Below are positions 1-7,270 of a stretch of DNA of 17,799 nucleotides, piece after piece (position 1 is the stretch's first letter; each line of letters opens with the position of its first letter). Position numbers and translations under genes: made by a program. A model generated the notes under the pieces. That model was given only the letters and a program-made list of their open reading frames with translations. It was not told the DNA's origin and made no database searches. The stretch covers positions 4,283 to 22,081 of the forward strand of contig DGZL01000070.1 in assembly GCA_002398515.1 (NCBI GenBank), given 5' to 3'. The DNA is from Firmicutes bacterium UBA4981. GTDB lineage: Bacteria; Bacillota; SHA-98; UBA4971.

Positions 1-588
1 TTGTCATGGAACTGGCTTCACACAATAGTCAAAGCGGTGTTCTTCTTTAACCCTCTTGTCTGGGTAGCCGGCCGAGAGCTCAGGATTGCCCAGGAGATGG
101 CGTGTGATGAAATGGCTGTGCGTGCCACCGGCGCAGGAGCAGCGCGGTATGGAAAAACTCTTCTGGCCATGATCACCCCATCCCAAGGGGTCGGCCCAAT
201 GTGGGAAGTGGCATCAGCTTCTGCAGGCGCATCCGCCAGGGTAATGCGCAGACGGCTCATAGAGCTGAGTCATATTCAGGATTCACCTGCAAGGAGACTC
301 TCGACGTCCATAATAGCGTTACTCCTCACGAGCTTACTGGTCATGCCTTTCCAGATTGTGGAGGCTCCGCGCGATAGAGTGCCTGCACTGGAGATATCAA
401 GAGTCAGCGATCAGATACACATATCTGAATCTTGGATATCGGTAGGAATGGTCCGGCAGGATACAGAAGAAAGCTTGCTTATAGCCCGAATCAGGGCGTC
501 GAGACATCATGAACTTCTTTCCTCTAATGGCGAGAACATTGCGTTCGTTTTACGACCACCTGCAGGTATTGACAGTCACAATCAATAA
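1..588 (+). CDS. M56 (BlaR1/MecR1-type) peptidase, C-terminal part, cut by window edge
   Basis: The reading frame is open from the first base, so the gene very probably starts outside the window. The first residues resemble the part of M56 membrane metallopeptidases just after the HExxH zinc motif: a hydrophobic stretch ending FFNPLVW, then RELRIAQEMACDE, where the Glu of EMACDE fits the third zinc ligand and is followed by the usual Asp. A transmembrane segment (about residues 100-118, rich in I, L and V) follows. Family members sense cell-wall stress or beta-lactams and cleave a partner repressor; no BlaI-type repressor is seen here. The HExxH part is missing from the window. The last 20 or so codons run into sequence resembling an unrelated activase in another frame, so the 3' end looks rearranged and the protein may not be functional. 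The TTG at base 1 should not be taken as the start. Confidence 0.7.
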   Translation: MSWNWLHTIVKAVFFFNPLVWVAGRELRIAQEMACDEMAVRATGAGAARYGKTLLAMITPSQGVGPMWEVASASAGASARVMRRRLIELSHIQDSPARRLSTSIIALLLTSLLVMPFQIVEAPRDRVPALEISRVSDQIHISESWISVGMVRQDTEESLLIARIRASRHHELLSSNGENIAFVLRPPAGIDSHNQ

Positions 589-910
589 CATCGGAAATGT
601 ACCATTAACCGCCATGGTCACCGGGTCAGCCGGTATATCTGTGTCAGAACGTCTCGGTCTTCAACACATCCAAGAAGTCATCGCCTGCAGTAAGGCAATT
701 GAAGAGTTTCTTCCGGTGACTGATGTAGCTATTGAGCTGGGTGGCGAGGACGCAAAGATTACCTATTTCACAGGCGGCGTTGACCGGCGGATGAATGGAA
801 TATGCGCAGGCGGCACCGGCGCGTTCATAGATCAAAATCAGCGCACGTCAATGAAAGAAAGTGACATCACACGTCAAAAGCCCTCCGGCCGCCGCACTTG
901 GGACATTTGA
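509..910 (+). pseudogene. Relic of a BadF/BcrA-type CoA-dehydratase activase (internal fragment)
   Basis: The recognisable part spans about nt 570-835. It contains VTGSAG, an alanine- and glutamate-rich helix, IELGGEDAKI and RMNGICAGGTGAFIDQ. These match the middle of the ASKHA ATPase domain of the large activases of 2-hydroxyacyl-CoA dehydratase type (BadF/BadG/BcrA/BcrD family), which use ATP to send an electron to a dehydratase or reductase. Complete members of the large form exceed 1000 residues. Here the N-terminal phosphate-binding motif is absent and similarity stops immediately after FIDQ; the remaining 25 codons look unrelated and run antisense over the end of the M48 gene. The cysteine of the CAGGTG loop is kept. 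The ATG at 509 lies inside the preceding M56 frame and has no family support. I read it as a deletion relic marking a rearrangement point. Confidence 0.7.
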
Positions 911-1916
911 CCTCTTTTGGCTCAAACTGCCTGCCGCATTGCGGGCAGAATATGACTTCCCCTTGAGTCTTGTTGAATTCCCGAAGTTGAGACTGGAGCC
1001 ATGGATTAATGTAGGCATTATCCGTACCGCCCTTGGGGTTTGCGGCGGCTTTATCGCCATCCTGCCTGACCACAACGTCACTTCGGCTGACAGCTTTCCT
1101 CATGATTCTGTCGTACTCTCCTCCGTCGATCCATTGAAAGAATTGAGAAGCCCTCATGACAATCCAGGGATGTTGCCGCCACATGATACTTACTACTTTT
1201 GCTATTTTGTCGAAAGCGTCCAGGTCATAGCCTTCGAACTCCTTAGCTTGGGCTACGAAATCATCCACATTTATCCTATCGAAATACTTGCGCGGAATTC
1301 CGGCAGCTTTCATAAGGGCGCTTGCAGCAGTTCTAGGATCCTGACAAGCCAGGAGGCCTGCCCGGTCAGCGGTGAATTCTGACATTCGAACCCAGTTGAG
1401 AAGAGGGATCTGCAGACCGGTGGAAATGAGACCCCCGATCCCTAAAGTAGCAGAACCGATTACGTCCCCTAATATCGGAATTACAGAAGCCATTTGATGA
1501 TAAAGGACATGCTGGCTCTTGATGTGGCCTACCTCGTGACCGATGACAGATAGCAGCTCTTCATAGGTGAGAAGGTCAATACATCCGGAGTCCAGCACGA
1601 TTATGGGGTTTTCTACGCCTGCAGTGAAGGCGCCGACCCCATACGACCACCTTATGTAAAGACTGGGGACAAACGACATACAAAGCGTTTCGCAGACTTC
1701 CTCCAAGGCATCAAGCACTTCCGGGAAATTTCGCCTTGTGACTTTTAGATTGCTGCCGGTGTACTGCACGCGTAAGATTTTCTCGATGCCATACTCACTG
1801 AATTTTCTTACCACCATCTCCAGGGATTTGTACGACTCGAGCGCCTCCAATGCCCGTCTGTCAAGAGGATGCTCATATTCCGCGGCGTTCAGCCCGCTAA
1901 TGATCTTCCTTCCCAC
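867..1916 (-). CDS. M48-family zinc metalloprotease with C-terminal zinc ribbon
   Basis: This is a 349-residue protein. The zinc site is HEVGH at residues 127-131 inside a longer HExxHxxxxH stretch, and the third ligand is probably Glu180 in SEFTADRAG, the typical M48 pattern. A hydrophobic stretch at about 142-170 lies between the two, as in the HtpX/Ste24-related family, and suggests membrane association. The C-terminus (about 320-345) carries two CPxC pairs, CPQC and CPKC, forming a rubredoxin-like zinc ribbon that is not part of the core protease. The start is GTG at 1916, supported by GAGGAGAT six bases upstream (1923-1930). It is the last gene of the dynamin unit, 79 bp after GTPase 2. 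M48 proteases act in membrane-protein quality control; here it may process or clear partners of the GTPases (inference). The substrate is unknown. Confidence 0.85.
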   Translation of the reverse strand: MGRKIISGLNAAEYEHPLDRRALEALESYKSLEMVVRKFSEYGIEKILRVQYTGSNLKVTRRNFPEVLDALEEVCETLCMSFVPSLYIRWSYGVGAFTAGVENPIIVLDSGCIDLLTYEELLSVIGHEVGHIKSQHVLYHQMASVIPILGDVIGSATLGIGGLISTGLQIPLLNWVRMSEFTADRAGLLACQDPRTAASALMKAAGIPRKYFDRINVDDFVAQAKEFEGYDLDAFDKIAKVVSIMWRQHPWIVMRASQFFQWIDGGEYDRIMRKAVSRSDVVVRQDGDKAAANPKGGTDNAYINPWLQSQLREFNKTQGEVIFCPQCGRQFEPKEVKCPKCGGRRAFDV

Positions 1917-1922
1917 TTCCTC

Positions 1923-1930
1923 ATCTCCTC
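1923..1930 (-). promoter_or_regulatory. Ribosome binding site of the M48 gene
   Basis: GAGGAGAT on the minus strand, six bases before the GTG start at 1916. It decides the start in a frame that has no nearby ATG. Confidence 0.6.
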
Positions 1931-1995
1931 AGAATTGTACAGCTAGAATGCAATCTTGAGTCACAATACCTATTTCGACTCTCACATCGCCCCAG

Positions 1996-3750
1996 TTATG
2001 TCTCTTGAGTCCGGGCCGCATCAGGCAAGAGAAGGTCGATAGATTGCATGTAGGCTCTAAGGTCATCCTTAAGCGCCAAGATATCCTGCTCGGACCATCC
2101 GTTTGAGAGCATTTCTCTTAACTGGCTGTGCAGCTTATCCGCCACTGCGTTGCATTGCTCATGGATTGCCGGATATACCTGAGGCACCAGAAAGTCCCCG
2201 ATGAAATCAGCGCGCACTTGACCTACATATGTCATTAAGGCTCTTTGCACCTCACCTTTTTTCTTCCTCTTTGAGAGAAATGATGAAACAAGGCCGCCAA
2301 GCCCGCCGGCTACTAGCAACGGAGGCATAAATGAGCCGAGTATCGGCAGAAAGGCTGAAGCGGCATAAGATCCTGCCCATGTGACGTATGCCGCCAGTCC
2401 GGCACCGGCAATCCCGCCGATTTTGAGCCCTTCCCCTATCCCAGTTAGTGCCCTACCCATTACGTCGTCCTCATCACCAACTGCAAGTTCAGCCTCGGCC
2501 AACTCCCTGTAATCCAAGGAACCCATTCGGGCACTGAAGTCTTCAATAAACGCCCTTTCCGCATCTTCCCATTCTGACGCAAATTCCCTCCCCAACTCTG
2601 TGAACACCTGACTCCACCATGCCTTCACAGCGTCAAGGGAAAGCTCTTGTTTAATTTCCTCAGGAGACATGTTCCTACTCTCTATGATCCTTTGCATCTC
2701 CTTCTCAAGCAAGGCACGGCCTCCCGGAGCATGTACACGATCCCTCAACCAATTCTGGAGATTGAAAGCTATCTTGTCTGAACGTCTCATGACCTCCTCG
2801 TGATGTCTGCCAAGTTCTGCCTCAAGAAATGCCAATTGCTTTACATACGCGTCGTGCATCGCCAGGTCGTATCTAAGCAACGCTTCAACTGAAGAGCGTA
2901 TTGATTCATCCTTTGCATCATCTGCTCGAACATTGATCTTCTGTTCCAAATAATCAACGAGATCCCAAAACCCGCTGCTCTTCGTGAGGTTTGGATCGTC
3001 TTCAGTTGCACCTCTAAATGCCTGTTCAGCGGATAACGGGAAAACCTCTTGCGCGTATATTCCCAGCTCGCTGCGGACATAGTCAACGAGCCGCTCCGGC
3101 TGGGAGTCCACCTGATCTATGCGGTTTACCACCAATACTATGGGCTTGCCTGCCTTTGCCACCTCAGAAAGCCTGGCAATCACCTCAGTATCTCCTAAGG
3201 TATTAGCATTTAGGATCCAAAGGACTACGTCCGCTGATTGGATGTAATCCGTTGTTGTCTTCTCGTTGCTTTCTGTGATTGTGGCAAGGCCAGGGGTGTC
3301 TACCAAGCATAGATTCTTAAGGTGTGGAAGAGGATATCCCACCTTCACGGCTTTGCACTGCCTGAAGAATTCCTCATCTCCGCGCCGATCCTCCAGAGTG
3401 TCAAATACACTTCGGACACTTGCCACAGCGGAACTGCCGTCGTGAAAGACTATTTCACCTCGCTCAACAGGAGAATAAGATATCTCCAATATCGCAGACG
3501 TGCACTCAAGAGTATTTGTGGGGGATACCTTTCCGCCTGCAAGTGCATTGATTATCGTGGACTTGCCGGACTTCACCTCCCCCATGAGCACAATTGCCAG
3601 TTCCTTCTCTAAATTGCTAAGCAAGATGTCTACCTGGTTCTCTATCTTTGAAAAGCCGTCAGTTTGCGGACTTACAGGCTTCTTTCCTTCCTTGCGCATG
3701 GGAGATTTGGCAAGTATGTCCTTAACCTCTAATAGCTGTTGCCTAAGCAT
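1996..3750 (-). CDS. Bacterial dynamin-like GTPase (second of a tandem pair)
   Basis: This is a 584-residue dynamin-family large GTPase. Visible motifs are the P-loop GEVKSGKS (57-64), a G2 threonine at about T84, DTPG (151-154) and NRID (209-212), all intact. A long charged helical region follows (about 280-430), then a glycine- and alanine-rich hydrophobic region (about 444-492, likely two membrane-inserting segments) ending in the basic patch KRKKK, and a C-terminal helical part. This order matches bacterial dynamin-like proteins, in which the paddle or hairpin binds membrane and the helices form stalk bundles. The ATG at 3750 directly abuts the TAG of GTPase 1, with AAGGAG about nine bases upstream inside that gene, so translation is probably coupled. 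Tandem dynamin-like proteins often work as heteromeric pairs in membrane fusion or remodelling (known for other bacteria; inferred here). Confidence 0.88.
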   Translation of the reverse strand: MLRQQLLEVKDILAKSPMRKEGKKPVSPQTDGFSKIENQVDILLSNLEKELAIVLMGEVKSGKSTIINALAGGKVSPTNTLECTSAILEISYSPVERGEIVFHDGSSAVASVRSVFDTLEDRRGDEEFFRQCKAVKVGYPLPHLKNLCLVDTPGLATITESNEKTTTDYIQSADVVLWILNANTLGDTEVIARLSEVAKAGKPIVLVVNRIDQVDSQPERLVDYVRSELGIYAQEVFPLSAEQAFRGATEDDPNLTKSSGFWDLVDYLEQKINVRADDAKDESIRSSVEALLRYDLAMHDAYVKQLAFLEAELGRHHEEVMRRSDKIAFNLQNWLRDRVHAPGGRALLEKEMQRIIESRNMSPEEIKQELSLDAVKAWWSQVFTELGREFASEWEDAERAFIEDFSARMGSLDYRELAEAELAVGDEDDVMGRALTGIGEGLKIGGIAGAGLAAYVTWAGSYAASAFLPILGSFMPPLLVAGGLGGLVSSFLSKRKKKGEVQRALMTYVGQVRADFIGDFLVPQVYPAIHEQCNAVADKLHSQLREMLSNGWSEQDILALKDDLRAYMQSIDLLLPDAARTQET

Positions 3751-5715
3751 CTAAATCCTCTCCTTGAAGGCTAAGATTTCCCCGAGACTGACTGAACTGT
3801 CATCCAACGGTCGATTGCCGATGGACGGAATTCCCTTGAGCTCCTTGATGATCTCCTGGATAGACTTGGAAGGACAATGCAAAGATGAAAAAGAAGTCTC
3901 TCTGATAATAGATACACTACTCAGAATCTCTCGTGAGATAACTCGGACCGATTGTTCATATTTGGTTTTGCTGTCAGCCATGCATTTATCCAGTCGCTCC
4001 GTGAGTTGCGTTTTAAGTCCCGGGAGTTGAAAAGCAATCATCACTTCTCTTCCGAATTTTGTTATGCTAAGTAGTCCCGCCAAAAGACCAATAGGCCCAA
4101 GCAACAAGGCACCGACCATCGCAACTCCGATTCCGGTAAAGGCCTGCGCTACGGCTATTGAGGTATGAGCATGGTCCAGGTCGATATCCTCGAACTGACC
4201 TACAGGTGTCACCTCTTGCGGCAGCGCAATACCGCCCAAATGCTCAAACTCTCTGAAGATGGCTTTGGCGCGGTGATTTTCATAAACATCTGCGGCGTTT
4301 CTCTGGATTGAACTCTCCAATGACTCAAACAACTCGTCAAGCTCTTTTTCGTTGAATATGGCTTCTCTGGCGTATCTATTGCGCTCTTCCTCATCGTCAA
4401 TGCGATAGATATTCTCAGCAAAGGTATTGATTCTTTCTACAGTCTGTTCCCTGTACGAATTGAGCACAGTTGCAACCCGCCTCAGCGACTGCTGCTTCAG
4501 AGATTCCACTGCGACCTCAAGATCCCGTATGCTGTCTTTCCGTTTTTTGTCGTCGCCCTCCAGGCGTTCTATATAGACTTCAGCAATCTTTGCTGCGTCA
4601 CTGACATAGCCTCTCAAACCGACTATCTTACTCTCCTTCTGGAGTTTCACTGCCCTTGACAGGAAATGCTTTTCTATGGACCGAATTAGCCCGTTCAGTC
4701 CGTGTTCCTCCATTTGCTCCCTGTCATTTCTTTCTACGGCAAGAAGCGCTCCTTTTGCGGAGAAAGGCACTATCGCCCGGAACGTATCTCCGAATATCCG
4801 GTAGGCTTCGTCCAGAACCTTCTTGCGAACTGAATCATCACCTACCAGGTCAATCCTATTTAGAACCGCAACGATGTTGTCAGTCCGTCCCCCTACCTCC
4901 TCAAGGGCTTTGTCAAGATCCGTCAAGAGATCACGAGGTTTCTGTGAGGATATCTTTGTGGCATCAAGGAGCCACAAGACCCCGTCAGCTTTGTGGTAAT
5001 AGTCGCGAACACGCATTTCAACATCGTCTGTAATCAGCTCTTGAAAGAGTCCGGGGGTATCGACTATATTGAACCTCTGTAGCAATCTAGATTGAGGTGA
5101 AGGCGAGTGCACTTCGGATACAGGGGATTGGTAGAGGAACCGCTTCCGAAGAAAAGCTTTGTATTCTTCCCTCTGTTCTATTGTGGAAAGACTCGGCATC
5201 TTCTTCCTGAGCTCCGCATCTATTTTGCGTTTAGAACCCGCCCAGGCGCTTTCCTCCTTAGCCAGTAACTTTCCGGCTTCATCAACGGTCATTTCCCTTT
5301 CAGCGCCTGTCCGCATCTTGACCAACACTCTGTTAGGCGGCCTCTTGGCAGAGAAGACATCTATCTTCCAGGTCTTAGGGAGGACATCCATGTCAGCTGC
5401 CCGAACTCCCAGTAATGCGTTGATAAGCGTTGACTTGCCGAATTTCCCCATCCCCACGACAAAAAGCATGAAAGGCTGCCTGACAGCATCTGCCATTTGC
5501 CTAATATGTACAGGGATTTCTCTGATGTTGCCTGTAGCCTCTCGAAGGAGTGTGGCAGGTGCGTCACCTGCTCTCTTATCCACTGCGTCGGCTAGTCTGC
5601 TAAGCTCATCAGCACGGGCAGCAAGCTCGTAAGAAAAGACTACTCTCTGTCTGTCGTCTGATCTCTTGAGGATGCTGAAGTATAGTTCTACAGCTAGTTC
5701 AGCGGCGTTTGCCAA
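3751..5715 (-). CDS. Bacterial dynamin-like GTPase (first of a tandem pair)
   Basis: This is a 654-residue dynamin-family GTPase. Motifs are the P-loop GMGKFGKS (88-95), a possible G2 threonine at T114, DTPG (219-222) and NRID (286-289). About 87 mostly helical residues precede the GTPase domain, fitting the N-terminal bundle of bacterial dynamins. A long charged coiled-coil-like region (about 360-490) leads to a hydrophobic hairpin (about 518-552), then a C-terminal helical region. The start is TTG at 5715 with GAGGT six bases upstream, 19 bp after the stop of the coiled-coil gene. The insert between G2 and G3 (about 120-210) is long, so the two GTPases differ clearly in sequence. The last 20 residues include SSVSLGE (640-646), also present in the neighbouring coiled-coil protein. 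No signal peptide is seen, so it probably acts on the cytoplasmic face of the membrane. Confidence 0.88.
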   Translation of the reverse strand: MANAAELAVELYFSILKRSDDRQRVVFSYELAARADELSRLADAVDKRAGDAPATLLREATGNIREIPVHIRQMADAVRQPFMLFVVGMGKFGKSTLINALLGVRAADMDVLPKTWKIDVFSAKRPPNRVLVKMRTGAEREMTVDEAGKLLAKEESAWAGSKRKIDAELRKKMPSLSTIEQREEYKAFLRKRFLYQSPVSEVHSPSPQSRLLQRFNIVDTPGLFQELITDDVEMRVRDYYHKADGVLWLLDATKISSQKPRDLLTDLDKALEEVGGRTDNIVAVLNRIDLVGDDSVRKKVLDEAYRIFGDTFRAIVPFSAKGALLAVERNDREQMEEHGLNGLIRSIEKHFLSRAVKLQKESKIVGLRGYVSDAAKIAEVYIERLEGDDKKRKDSIRDLEVAVESLKQQSLRRVATVLNSYREQTVERINTFAENIYRIDDEEERNRYAREAIFNEKELDELFESLESSIQRNAADVYENHRAKAIFREFEHLGGIALPQEVTPVGQFEDIDLDHAHTSIAVAQAFTGIGVAMVGALLLGPIGLLAGLLSITKFGREVMIAFQLPGLKTQLTERLDKCMADSKTKYEQSVRVISREILSSVSIIRETSFSSLHCPSKSIQEIIKELKGIPSIGNRPLDDSSVSLGEILAFKERI

Positions 5716-5734
5716 ATCTGACCTCGCCCCCCTC

Positions 5735-6808
5735 TTACCGCATAATCAAGTATATCAAGACAACAGTCGCAGCAAGCAAACCGCATGTAAGAACCTTGAT
5801 TCTGTCAGTGATTGCCTCCTGTCCTTCGGCAAGTCTCCTGAATTTGTAGGCAGTTGAATCGTCTAGCGCTTCCCGAGCCCTTTCCACTGAAGTAAGAGAC
5901 GATTCCTGTAACGATTTCTGTGCCGTTATCAGAGATTTCACAGCAAGTAGGACAGAGCTCAGACGTTCTCCGAATTCCTCTTGTCGCCTCTCAATACTTG
6001 AGTATTTCAGGAAAGCGTCTTGAAGAGCTTTATCCACACTGTCGATTATCTGCTGAGTAAGTTCTCTTATTTCAGAAGGTGCCTTAGAACTATATTTCAG
6101 CAACTCATTTACTCTTTCACTTGTATCTCGTGAGAGGCAGTCCATTTCATCTTGGAGGGCAGAACTCTGCATCATAGACGAATGCACTTTCTTTGCCATG
6201 CCTTCTATGCTATCTGAAAGCTTCCGCGTCTCAGTCTTAAGTGCAGATATATGCTTAGCTGCAATGCGATCTGATTCCTCAAGATGTCTGACATTTGATT
6301 CCAGCATCTCCATGATCCTTGGTACGCTTTCTGAAACAAGGGATCGGTAGGACTCTACCTCATTTTCAAACAATCCGTGGCTTTCCTTGAGTCGCAGGTG
6401 CGCTTCATCCAGGTTGCTATGGATCTTCTGGTATTCATGGAGTTCATCCGTGAGGCTCTTTAGAACAGACGGCACATCTGTCTTTTCAAGTATCTCGTTC
6501 AAACCTGTTGCCAGAACTTCTGCTGAAGACTTCCATTTCTCCCCCAATGAGACTGACGAAGAATCGATTTCTTCAGATACCTGTTGCGTTCTGGATAGGA
6601 TCTCTCCTATGTGCTCTGTCCTATTCTCCAGATCTATTACGAGTTGAGCCATGTGCGTCTGGTGCTCATCTACGCCTGCCTGCCACATTGTGACAAGATC
6701 CTTCAGCGCCGGAGATAATGACTCTTCTGACACCTCCTTTCCTATTTGATGAATAAGCTCCTGAAATTCCGCAAGAAGAGCATCCTCAGGCCGAGTTTGA
6801 GAAGGCAT
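5735..6808 (-). CDS. Tail-anchored coiled-coil protein of the dynamin operon
   Basis: I do not recognise a family. This is a 357-residue protein that is almost entirely charged and helical, with heptad-like spacing over about residues 10-335, and a single hydrophobic segment at the extreme C-terminus (about 339-356, ending IYLIMR). That layout suggests a cytoplasmic rod anchored by its tail in the membrane. Ser, Glu and Leu are frequent, and there is only one Cys in the rod. SSVSLGE at 84-90 is repeated near the C-terminus of GTPase 1. It is the first gene of the operon, starting at ATG 6808 with only a weak upstream AAGGGTGA. A tether, adaptor or spacer that recruits the GTPases to a membrane site is a reasonable inference. 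It superficially resembles chemoreceptor or SMC-like coiled coils, but no motif of either is visible. Confidence 0.75.
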   Translation of the reverse strand: MPSQTRPEDALLAEFQELIHQIGKEVSEESLSPALKDLVTMWQAGVDEHQTHMAQLVIDLENRTEHIGEILSRTQQVSEEIDSSSVSLGEKWKSSAEVLATGLNEILEKTDVPSVLKSLTDELHEYQKIHSNLDEAHLRLKESHGLFENEVESYRSLVSESVPRIMEMLESNVRHLEESDRIAAKHISALKTETRKLSDSIEGMAKKVHSSMMQSSALQDEMDCLSRDTSERVNELLKYSSKAPSEIRELTQQIIDSVDKALQDAFLKYSSIERRQEEFGERLSSVLLAVKSLITAQKSLQESSLTSVERAREALDDSTAYKFRRLAEGQEAITDRIKVLTCGLLAATVVLIYLIMR

Positions 6809-7246
6809 TTTGATTCTATATCACCCTTTCGGATTGGTATGTGACGAACTGGCAACCATACATAGCCAAGATTTTTCTCTTTTGGGTAAATTCGCCAAGA
6901 CTCGTCATTATCCTCCATTAAACGTCATCATGTTGGGATAGCGCTTGTCCCGGTTATTTGCAGTCGAAAACCTGGGTGTTGCAAGTGGGTGACAGAACCA
7001 TTCAGTCGGATAGGGGAAATTGAAGCAGCGTTTTGAAAAGAGTGGTCGGTAATTGACCATGTTCGGTGTTCATGTTAACCGGCGTGATCCCAGGTGGGGA
7101 CTATTTGACGCTTACCGATGATCCATAAATGCTGTCAAGTTGGGCGGTTTGTGTTCTCATCCTCCTCGGCGCAAAACCTGCAAACTATGAGCAGGCAACC
7201 AAATCATCTGGCAGGAGATTTTACATGAATAACTAATATACAGCAA
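6809..7246. other. Divergent intergenic region, no convincing gene
   Basis: This 438-bp gap separates the starts of the dynamin operon (-) and the GT4 gene (+), so it should hold promoters for both. I find no clear -35/-10 pair for either direction. TTGACG at 7105-7110 has no good -10 at normal spacing. Every frame is broken by stops. The block at about 6960-7160, with short G-rich stretches such as GGTGGGGA, has the look of non-coding sequence at the end of a decayed insertion sequence, but no transposase remnant can be read. The only candidate small ORF is at 6816-6908. Confidence 0.5.
6816..6908 (-). CDS. Possible 30-residue leader ORF before the dynamin operon
   Basis: ATG at 6908 opens a 30-codon frame ending at TAG 6816-6818, seven bases before the coiled-coil gene. 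GGAGG lies at 6912-6916, but only three bases from the ATG, closer than usual. The peptide has one Cys and a basic middle, with no recognisable domain. It could be a translated leader or coincidence. Nothing but position and the ribosome-binding-like sequence supports it. Confidence 0.2.
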   Translation of the reverse strand: MTSLGEFTQKRKILAMYGCQFVTYQSERVI

Positions 7247-7255
7247 ATGAGCAGC

Positions 7256-7262
7256 GGGGAGG
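7256..7262 (+). promoter_or_regulatory. Ribosome binding site deciding the GT4 start
   Basis: GGGGAGG lies eight bases before an in-frame TTG at 7271. The in-frame ATG at 7247 has no such site at proper spacing. A second good site, AGGAG in 7211-7220, instead serves an ATG at 7225 that reads only three codons before a stop. Confidence 0.6.
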
Positions 7263-7270
7263 CCTGTGAA

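Noticed and set aside
861..1382. 173-codon plus-strand ORF over the M48 gene
   Set aside because: It is the shadow of a well-supported metalloprotease; no domain and no ribosome site.
1990..5720. Dynamin genes considered as GTPases of the Era/EngA or IRG type
   Set aside because: The length, the long helical regions and the internal hydrophobic hairpins after the GTPase domain fit dynamin-like proteins instead.
7105..7133. TTGACG as a -35 for the GT4 gene
   Set aside because: At 17-bp spacing the -10 would be AATGCT, matching only three of six bases; no better hexamer at other spacings.
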